From Myxococcales bacterium (GTDB taxonomy: Bacteria > Myxococcota_A > Polyangia > Polyangiales > Polyangiaceae): a stretch of 33,943 nt of DNA. The stretch is from positions 1 through 33,943 of the forward strand of contig JAAFHJ010000003.1 in the NCBI GenBank assembly GCA_013298325.1, given 5' to 3'. The translations under genes were made by a program, and so were the position numbers. Positions 27,350 to 33,943 of the stretch are shown in pieces. Each line of letters begins with the position of its first letter. Position 1 is the stretch's first letter. The notes under the pieces were generated by a model. The model saw nothing but the letters and a program-made list of their open reading frames with translations, was not told the origin of the DNA and made no database searches.

Positions 27350-28060
27350 ATGACAAAACCCGACGCGAGCGACCTGGTCACCGTCCCCCGACGCACCCTT
27401 CTCCGGACGGCACTTGCCGGCGGCGTGGTCGCCATCGGCGGCGGCGCGTATGTGATCGCCAATGCACAAGAGACCGAAAAGGCGCGCGCAACCGTTCGAA
27501 ATGACGGAAAATCTCGCCTCCCGCCCAGCCAGTACCTGCTGACAAAGCTGCGTGACATGGGCGGAACCGAAGGGGATCCGTCGGCGGCGAACTTTAAGCT
27601 GAAGGTCTACGGGGAGGTCGATGCCCCCTTTGAACTCACCTTCAAGGAGCTGCTCGCGCTCCCCCAGACCGACCAAAGTTGTGATGTTCACTGCGTCACA
27701 AAGTGGACGATGCTCGACGCGACGTTCACCGGCGTACGGGTGAAAGAGCTCGCCGACAAGGCGAAGGTCCGGAAGGCGGCACGGCACGTTATTTTTGAGG
27801 CGGCCCACGGCTACACCTCCAATGTGCCGATCGCCGAAGCGCTCGCACCAAACGTCCTCGTCGCTCATCGCCACGACGGAAAGGCGCTCGGCCGCGCGAA
27901 CGGTGCGCCAGTTCGCGCGCTCGTTCCCGATTTGTATTTCTGGAAGAGCGCCAAGTGGCTTACGGGGATTCGCTTCGTCGCGAAGGACGAACCCGGCTAC
28001 TGGGAAACGCGCGGCTACCACAACCACGCCGACCCGTGGCGGGAAGAGCGTTATGGCTGA
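27350..28060 (+). CDS. Tat-exported molybdopterin-dependent oxidoreductase (sulfite oxidase/MsrP-type fold)
   Basis: Twin Arg 'TVPRRTLLRTALAGGVVAIGGGAYVI'; 'SCDVHCVTKWTMLDATFTGVRVKELADKA', 'HGYTSNVPIAEAL', 'APVRALVPDLYFWKSAKWLTGIRFV'. AGGAGG RBS upstream of ATG 27350. Confidence 0.88.
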   Translation: MTKPDASDLVTVPRRTLLRTALAGGVVAIGGGAYVIANAQETEKARATVRNDGKSRLPPSQYLLTKLRDMGGTEGDPSAANFKLKVYGEVDAPFELTFKELLALPQTDQSCDVHCVTKWTMLDATFTGVRVKELADKAKVRKAARHVIFEAAHGYTSNVPIAEALAPNVLVAHRHDGKALGRANGAPVRALVPDLYFWKSAKWLTGIRFVAKDEPGYWETRGYHNHADPWREERYG

Positions 28061-28694
28061 ACCTACCGAAGTAAAAGAACTTTCGCCTGCCGGCGCCGGG
28101 AGCCGGGTCACGAAAGAGGCGAAACCGAGCAAACCGGTTTTGCGCCCGTGGGTCCGCGCGCTCCATCGGGATTTTGGCTACTTCGTCGTCGGACTCACCG
28201 TCATTTATGCGGTCTCCGGGCTGGCGGTAAACCATATTGCCGATTTCGACCAAGGGGACGCAAGCTTCGTTCGCTACTCGACGAGCCACGAACTTGGGCC
28301 GCTCACCGGAGACGACGATACCCTTGCGAAGACCGTGCAAACAAAGCTCGGAATCACCGAGAAGCCGAAGGAGGTCTTTCGGCGCGGGGAAAACGAACTG
28401 GAGATCACCTTCGAGAATCGGACCCTCGAAATAGATACGCGAAGCGGTCACGTCGACGATGACGGAAAGAAGCCACGCTTCTTTCTGCGCTTCGCCAACT
28501 GGCTCCATCTCAATCGCGGAAAGAAAGCCTGGACGATCATCGCCGACGGCTACGCGGCGCTGCTCTTGTTCCTCGCGTTCTCCGGGCTCGTCATGATCCC
28601 AGGCAAGAAAGGCTTTTTCTTTCGAGGCCTTGTGCTCGCCGGCGCCGGGATTGCCATCCCGGTCGTCTATGTGGTGTTCGCCGGCGGCAAGTAG
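28053..28694 (+). CDS. PepSY-associated TM protein, probable membrane partner of the upstream molybdoenzyme
   Basis: 'RPWVRALHRDFGYFVVGLTVIYAVSGLAVNHIADF' and 'RFANWLHLNRGKKAWTIIADGYAALLLFLAFSGLVMIPGKKGF'. Start overlaps the upstream gene by 8 bp. Confidence 0.82.
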   Translation: MAEPTEVKELSPAGAGSRVTKEAKPSKPVLRPWVRALHRDFGYFVVGLTVIYAVSGLAVNHIADFDQGDASFVRYSTSHELGPLTGDDDTLAKTVQTKLGITEKPKEVFRRGENELEITFENRTLEIDTRSGHVDDDGKKPRFFLRFANWLHLNRGKKAWTIIADGYAALLLFLAFSGLVMIPGKKGFFFRGLVLAGAGIAIPVVYVVFAGGK

Positions 28695-29278
28695 GCGACG
28701 TCGACCTCAGCACCGAGCGCGTCGAAAAGCGGGCGGAGTTCGGCGCCGTCGCCTCGGAGAATTTGGAGCAGAACTCGCCCGCGGAACGGGTCGGGTGACG
28801 TGAGCGTGACCCACGCCTCGCCGGACGGCTCCGCTTCGCTCGCCAGCGGCGACACCTCATCGGGGAGTCGGAGAAGCCAGGCGCCCGCCCCGTCGGAGAC
28901 GCGCGTCGCGCCAACCGCCTCGAGGGCATCGAGAAAGCGCCCGCCCCCGAGGGCGGCCAGTTTCGGTGCAATATGCACGCGGATTTCGCGCTCCGCGAGG
29001 CCGATCGCGACGATGGCGCACTGTGCGCGAAGCGCGTCGTCAAACAGCGGCTGGAGGGTCGCCTCAACGAGCGGGAAAGCGAGATGATGAGCCGCTGCAC
29101 GGCTCCGAAGGCGCGCATCCCGAGCCGCCTCCGCCGGCGCCGAAAACGGCGGGAGTCGCCTGCGATGCTTGCAGGATGCAATCCTTGCAACGATCGCACG
29201 ACGCTCGGCAATTTTCGCGACAAGCGCGTCGTCGATGCGCGCAAGTTCCGCCCGCAAGTCTTCGAGCTCGTCGGCCAT
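28667..29278 (-). CDS. Chorismate mutase (AroQ)-like N-terminal domain with uncharacterised C-terminal domain
   Basis: 'DLRAELARIDDALVAKIAERRAIVARIASCKHRRRLPPFSAPAEAARDARL' matches the AroQ helix-1 pattern LRxxIDxIDxxLLxLLxxRxxLAxxIAxxK. Confidence 0.7.
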   Translation of the reverse strand: MADELEDLRAELARIDDALVAKIAERRAIVARIASCKHRRRLPPFSAPAEAARDARLRSRAAAHHLAFPLVEATLQPLFDDALRAQCAIVAIGLAEREIRVHIAPKLAALGGGRFLDALEAVGATRVSDGAGAWLLRLPDEVSPLASEAEPSGEAWVTLTSPDPFRGRVLLQILRGDGAELRPLFDALGAEVDVAYLPPANTT

Positions 29279-29327
29279 GGCGGGACCGTTACCCCAGCGA
29301 CTGGGCTCGGGGAAACGGCGAGCACGG

Positions 29328-29951
29328 ATGGCGCCGCAAAAAATGCTAGCGGACCTTGTGGTTGCGATTCCCGCGTGGGCTCTTGAGGCGGTCGATACGC
29401 TCCGCCACCTCGACCGCGATCTCTATTTTTCCGTGCATGGTGCAACTCCGCCAGCGGTGCCGGTGCTGTACGCGGCGCGGCTCCTCTCGGCGATCGGCGG
29501 TGGGTTCGCGCTCTTCTTGCTCCCGCCGGCGTGGCTCGCCGCGAGGAAAAAATCAGAGAAGACGCTCGAATCATTGCTGTACCAACTATTACTTGCGGTC
29601 CTTGTTACGGCGGCGGTGGTTTTCCTCATGAAGCTCGCGGTCGGGCGAACGCGCCCCTGTTACGCGCTTCACGCGGGCGCCTGGTGCACGCCTCCGACCG
29701 ACCCCTCCTTCCCAAGCGGCCACGCCGCGGGGAGCATGGCGGTTGCGGTGACGTTAGGTCGCCGTTCGCGGGCCGCGCTCCCTCTCCTCTTCGCCGCGAT
29801 CGGCGTCGCCTGGTCGCGCGTCGTGCTTGGTGTCCACTTCCCGAGCGATGTTCTGGCCGGTGCCGCGCTTGGCGCCGCCCTCGCGTGGGTCATCGACGCG
29901 AGGTGGAACCGACCGCGAGCAACCTTTGGAAATCGCCCATTTTCCGGGTGA
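29328..29951 (+). CDS. PAP2-family membrane phosphatase
   Basis: 'KLAVGRTRPCY' (KxxxxxxRP), 'PSFPSGHAAGSMA' (PSGH), 'SRVVLGVHFPSDVLAGAALG' (SRxxxxxHxxxD). ORF opens at 29169; ATG 29328 or 29343 likely. Confidence 0.9.
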   Translation: MAPQKMLADLVVAIPAWALEAVDTLRHLDRDLYFSVHGATPPAVPVLYAARLLSAIGGGFALFLLPPAWLAARKKSEKTLESLLYQLLLAVLVTAAVVFLMKLAVGRTRPCYALHAGAWCTPPTDPSFPSGHAAGSMAVAVTLGRRSRAALPLLFAAIGVAWSRVVLGVHFPSDVLAGAALGAALAWVIDARWNRPRATFGNRPFSG

Positions 29952-29981
29952 CAAGCCGACGAACGTGACGAAGATGGCCGC

Positions 29982-31376
29982 ATGATCCGTTCCGTCCCGC
30001 GCTTTCTTCCTTCAGCAACGCTTGCGGCCCTCCCCTTCGCACTGCTCGCCGCGTGCAGCACGGCCACACCGGCAGAGTCTCCCGAGGCGGATGGTGGCGC
30101 TATCGCCACAGATGCGGGCTCAGATGCCTCGGTAGATGCCGCCGTCGATGCCTCGGTAGATGCCGCCGTCGATGCTGCGCTTCCAGCAGATGCGGGCCGC
30201 GGCGATAGCGGGCTCAGCGATGCGAGCTTGCCCGTCGATGCCGGCATTGATGCTGCCGATGGGTCGAGTGATGCGGGGGTCGTGATCGATTTGTACGACC
30301 CGGCAATCGTCCCCAAATTCGAATTGACCCTCGCTCCAGACGCCATCGCGATCCTGTCGAGCACGGCAACCGCCGACCAAAAGACCTGGGTCCACGGGAC
30401 GTTCCGCTACGGCGGAAACGAAGTGTTGGACGTCGGTATCCGCCGAAAAGGATCGTCCACCTTCCGGGCGCTCCCCGGGAAAGCTTCGCTCAAGGTCCGC
30501 TTCGACAAATACGTAAATGGACAAACATTTGCGGGACTTCATGAGCTCACCCTCAACAACATGGTGAGCGACGAGACGGGCCTCGCCGAGCGCCTCTCCT
30601 ACCACTTGTTTCGTGCCGCTGGCCTTCCCGCACAACGCGCCAACTCGGCGACGGTCGCCATCAATGGCGACAATTATGGGCTCTACGCCAACATCGAGAC
30701 GCCAAACAAAGATTTTATCAAGAGGGCTTTCGGTGCAAATGCGAAGACGCTCTATGAAGCCGACTACGGCCAGTGGATTCCGAACGATGGTTCTTACAGC
30801 GAAGAAGTAGGTGACGGTACGAAAGCGGATCTTACCGCCCTCTTCGCCGCCGTCGCAGCCACAACCGATGCAAACCTCCCCAACAGTGTCGCCGCCAATC
30901 TCGACGTCACCGAGTGGCTGCGTTTCTCGGCGGCCGAAGGGGTGATTGGGGACCGAGACGGCTACGCGTTCAGCATTTATTCGTCGCACAACTACTTTCT
31001 TGCCGGAAATACAAACGGTGTACTTTCGTTGGTTCCGTGGTCTCTCGACCTCACCTTCGAGGACAACCCGCGCGTGATCGTCACAGCGCCGAAGCCGGCC
31101 TATCCGACCGGCGAACCGACGCTCCTCAAGCGCTGCAAACAGTCGGCTGCCTGCTGGGCGACCTACAAAGCGCAAGTATCTTCAGTACTTCAGGTCTTTC
31201 AGACGCAGAATCTCGGTGCGCTCGCGCAGACCTGGCACGCCCAGATTGACGGCTACCAGAGGAACGATCCGAAGCGGGAATCGACGATCAGCACCTACGA
31301 CGCCGAGACGAACAACCTCTACGCCTGGATCGCCGCGCGTCCGGCGGTCGTCACAGCCCAGTTGGCGGCGCCGTAG
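29982..31376 (+). CDS. CotH-kinase-family lipoprotein
   Basis: Lipobox 'LLAACST'; Asp/Ala/Ser linker; 'KFELTLAPDAIAIL...WVHGTFRYGGNEVLDVGIRRKGSSTFRALPGKASLKVRFDKYVNGQTFAGLHELTLNNMVSDETGLAERLSYHLFRAAGLPAQRANSATVAINGDNYGLYANIE' is CotH-like. Confidence 0.88.
   Translation: MIRSVPRFLPSATLAALPFALLAACSTATPAESPEADGGAIATDAGSDASVDAAVDASVDAAVDAALPADAGRGDSGLSDASLPVDAGIDAADGSSDAGVVIDLYDPAIVPKFELTLAPDAIAILSSTATADQKTWVHGTFRYGGNEVLDVGIRRKGSSTFRALPGKASLKVRFDKYVNGQTFAGLHELTLNNMVSDETGLAERLSYHLFRAAGLPAQRANSATVAINGDNYGLYANIETPNKDFIKRAFGANAKTLYEADYGQWIPNDGSYSEEVGDGTKADLTALFAAVAATTDANLPNSVAANLDVTEWLRFSAAEGVIGDRDGYAFSIYSSHNYFLAGNTNGVLSLVPWSLDLTFEDNPRVIVTAPKPAYPTGEPTLLKRCKQSAACWATYKAQVSSVLQVFQTQNLGALAQTWHAQIDGYQRNDPKRESTISTYDAETNNLYAWIAARPAVVTAQLAAP
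30123..30170 (+). repeat. Two exact tandem copies of a 24-bp unit (gatgcctcggtagatgccgccgtc) encoding DASVDAAV
   Basis: Direct reading of 30121-30180; units at 30123-30146 and 30147-30170. Confidence 0.95.
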
Positions 31377-32901
31377 CCGCGAAGCGCACGACCCGGAGGC
31401 GCTCCCCTTCGTAGAGCACTTCTCCGACGCCGGTGAGCTTGCCGAAATGATCCTTCGGCGCCACGACGAGGACCTTCCCCTTGGCGGCCTCCTCGTGAAC
31501 CCACGCCGTATCGACGTCAAAGACCCAGGCGCGTGAGAACTCCTCTCCGTGGAGTCCGGAAAGGACCTCCGTCTGGGCGACGTCGCAAAAGATACGCACC
31601 GGTTTTTCACGCCGAAGTAGATCTGCGGCGATTCGTTCTTCCCTCCACGCATTTCGGTGAATCAATCGTAGATTCACCTGGTGGGGAACGACCTTTTCAA
31701 TCACCGTATAGGTCGCGAGCGCCCCGACGATGGCGGTCCCCACCAGCGCGCCGGTGAGCGCCCGGAGGGGGCGACCACCAATGACGACGGCGAGGGGCAG
31801 TCGGCGTGCCGCGAAGGCAACGAATGCGACCACGCCGTGGGCGAGGAGCGCCGCGTAGAAGGGGAGGACGGCAAAGAAATGTCGAAGAAGTCCAAGATGT
31901 TGACCGCGGACCCAGCCCCACGTAATGAAGGCCAAGAGCGCAGTGCCCACCAGCGCGAACGCGAGCCCTTCTCGGCGCTCTGCACGCAGGCGTAGCGGCG
32001 CCGCGTACCCGACAACGCCGAGGAACGCGAAGCCTACGAAGGGGCCGAGCTGGTGCCACGGCAAGCGGATCGCGTACCAGGTAATCCCTTTGTAGAAAGG
32101 GTCGAGAGTTCCGACGCCCGACTTGCGAGCGCTCTCGACAAACTTCGCGTTCTCTTTCGCAAATGCGAAGAACTCGCCATATTGAGCGCGGTGGGCAAAA
32201 ATCCACGCAACGATCGTGAGCCCGGGAAGCAGAATCGCGAGAAATCGTGTGTACATTCCGCGAGCGCTGCTGCCAGGCGGTATCGTGCGGCGGGCGACAA
32301 CCCGATAGGCGAGAGCCGCGAGCGCGAAGGCGGGGAGCGTCGACCACGCTTCGTAGCGGAGCACGCAGGCGAGCGAGAGGAGCAGTCCGGCTACCAGGTG
32401 ACCGACGCGGCTCCGTCGATCGACAAGAACGACCGCCCCGAGGAGGAGCGCCGCAAAGAGCGGCTCGGGCTCGCCCGTCTGCCCGTGCTCAATCGCGAAA
32501 GGAAAAAGAATCAATAGCAACGGTGCAAGACAGCGGACCGCGAGCGCACGCAACTCTTTGGCAGAAATTGGCGCAGATAAATCACCCTTCTTCTGCGGCG
32601 AGAGCGCCGCGACGAGGAGGAGCGGCTGCAAGGACGAAAGCCCCACATCGATCTTCCGCATCGCCTCCAGTCCCCCACCCAAAAGGTGAAGACCGGCGTA
32701 GCAAAAATGCCAAAGAGGGAGCCAGACCCAGTGCTGGCGGAGGTCGGTCGGGTTCGCGAGGAGCGTACGCCCGATGATGGCGTGGCCGTAGGCATCACCG
32801 TCCAGGTCGGGCCCGGCGCGAAGGAGATCGAGGCGGAGCGCCGCGAGGACGACCGCCGCGACGACCCCCGAAATCCACGGTGCCCACTGCCTGAATTTCA
32901 T
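31351..32901 (-). CDS. Polytopic membrane glycosyltransferase-like protein (GT-C/GT39-like)
   Basis: 516 aa, multiple TM; N-terminal 'GPDLDGDAYGHAIIGRTLLANPTDLRQHWVWLPLWHFCYAGLHLLGG' resembles GT-C fold enzymes (acidic motif in first luminal loop, then TM bundle). Confidence 0.7.
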   Translation of the reverse strand: MKFRQWAPWISGVVAAVVLAALRLDLLRAGPDLDGDAYGHAIIGRTLLANPTDLRQHWVWLPLWHFCYAGLHLLGGGLEAMRKIDVGLSSLQPLLLVAALSPQKKGDLSAPISAKELRALAVRCLAPLLLILFPFAIEHGQTGEPEPLFAALLLGAVVLVDRRSRVGHLVAGLLLSLACVLRYEAWSTLPAFALAALAYRVVARRTIPPGSSARGMYTRFLAILLPGLTIVAWIFAHRAQYGEFFAFAKENAKFVESARKSGVGTLDPFYKGITWYAIRLPWHQLGPFVGFAFLGVVGYAAPLRLRAERREGLAFALVGTALLAFITWGWVRGQHLGLLRHFFAVLPFYAALLAHGVVAFVAFAARRLPLAVVIGGRPLRALTGALVGTAIVGALATYTVIEKVVPHQVNLRLIHRNAWREERIAADLLRREKPVRIFCDVAQTEVLSGLHGEEFSRAWVFDVDTAWVHEEAAKGKVLVVAPKDHFGKLTGVGEVLYEGERLRVVRFAATAPPTGL

Positions 32902-33943
32902 GGTACTTTCGGTGAATTCGGCGCCAGGGCCCCTGTTGAAGGGGGCCCGCCGTCTCTCACGACGCCGTTGCCAGGGAATTCGCTGGCGGTCGTGAACGGA
33001 CGGGCCCCTCGGCGGAGAAAGACGCGAACCGCCCCAAATGCGTACGCCTCCCAGTAGTCGCTGCGCAGCGTCTTTGCCATCGCAGCATCGTGATTTTCGA
33101 TGTCCTCAAGGGCATCTTCAAACGACGTGAGCGGGGCGCGATCAAACAGGACCCACGCCGCGGCGGGGTGAGTATCCAGGCGCTCGTGGACGTCTTTCCA
33201 ATGGGCGACTTCCATCCCCTTCACGACGGCTGCCACCGCCTCCTCGCGCCCGGTCGGCGCGGTGTCCAAGGCGCCGTGCCAGGCGGCATCGGCATCGAGA
33301 TCGTAGGAATAAATATAGGGGGTCGCCGACAATCGTTTCGCAAAGAAGAGGACGTAGGGATCGATCCCGTAGGTCTGAATGCGGTCGTCTGGCGCAGTGT
33401 GTGCTGCCAAAAAAGCGGCTGCTCCGCGCATTTCGCGCGGGTAGTAGTCGTAGCCGCGGAACGCATCGAGCCAGGGGCGCGAGATGGCGACGTTGGCTGC
33501 GTCAAAGGGCTCGCCCCGCTGGGCCGCCGTCGCCCCGATGGTCGCTGGCCAGGGGAAGAGAACGTGGGGCGCCCCCTGGAGCGTGAACCGAAGGTAGTAG
33601 ACGCCGACCGCCGCGAGCACCGCCCCCAGCGCCCCGGCGAAACGCCGAATTCCCAAAGATTTCGACCATTCCGAGCGATCGGCAAGCGCGAAAGCGAGGG
33701 TGACACCGAGGAGGTTTACGCCGAAAGTTGCAGGATGCAGATGATAGGGGAAGCCCTTCTTCTGAAGGATGACGCCAAAGACGCCAAGTGCGCTCCAGAA
33801 GACGATCGGGAGCGCCCGCAGCGGGAGGAGACGAGAGACGAGCGCGACAACACCGAGAACCGTCGCGCCCGCGGCCATCCGGAAGGGGACGGTGTTCCAG
33901 TCGAGCTCGTACAGCTCCCGCGGCGTGTGCGGCCAAATGTAGA
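32898..33943 (-). CDS. Membrane glycosyltransferase-like protein (5' end beyond window)
   Basis: Frame is open to the window end (reads YIWPHTPRELYELDWNTVPFRMAAG... before the ORF-track Met at 33878). TM segments then soluble C-terminus 'REMRGAAAFLAAHTAPDDRIQTYGIDPYVLFFAKRLSATPYIYSYDL', typical of GT-C C-terminal domains. Confidence 0.68.
   Translation of the reverse strand, partial: YIWPHTPRELYELDWNTVPFRMAAGATVLGVVALVSRLLPLRALPIVFWSALGVFGVILQKKGFPYHLHPATFGVNLLGVTLAFALADRSEWSKSLGIRRFAGALGAVLAAVGVYYLRFTLQGAPHVLFPWPATIGATAAQRGEPFDAANVAISRPWLDAFRGYDYYPREMRGAAAFLAAHTAPDDRIQTYGIDPYVLFFAKRLSATPYIYSYDLDADAAWHGALDTAPTGREEAVAAVVKGMEVAHWKDVHERLDTHPAAAWVLFDRAPLTSFEDALEDIENHDAAMAKTLRSDYWEAYAFGAVRVFLRRGARPFTTASEFPGNGVVRDGGPPSTGALAPNSPKVP

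Overview
33.9 kb of gene-dense, high-GC chromosomal DNA. The proteome style suggests a myxobacterium-like (Myxococcota) organism: DUF4215-type Cys-rich repeats, a fibro-slime domain, CotH-kinase and SUMF1-like lipoproteins, and TM-anchored Ser/Thr kinases. I support 26 CDS (the first and last are cut by the window edges). They include an S41 protease, TauE/SafE permease, TIGR03960/DUF2344 radical SAM protein, PCD/DCoH, RNase III, a parvulin PPIase, YhhQ-type queuosine-precursor transporter, NtrY-like histidine kinase, PBP1A, a Ser/Thr kinase, PgeF, a predicted pseudokinase, SUMF1-like and CotH-like lipoproteins, a THUMP methyltransferase, a Tat-exported molybdopterin oxidoreductase with a PepSY-TM partner, a chorismate-mutase-like protein, PAP2 phosphatase and two membrane glycosyltransferase-like proteins. 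I saw no rRNA, tRNA, CRISPR array or intact mobile element. Observations most worth a second look: (1) a strong cUUCGg-tetraloop terminator-like hairpin that contains the start codon and signal-peptide n-region codons of the PPIase gene; (2) a zincin-like metallopeptidase fused to a two-CxxC N-terminal region and a C-terminal TM anchor, translationally coupled to a queuosine-precursor transporter; (3) a predicted pseudokinase (beta3 Lys to Glu, DFG Asp lost) placed across pgeF from an intact kinase and PBP1A; (4) all six convergent gene pairs end within -28 to +12 bp of each other. No single obviously new defence or mobile system is visible. Product calls are from motif recognition in the translated ORFs, with no database search.
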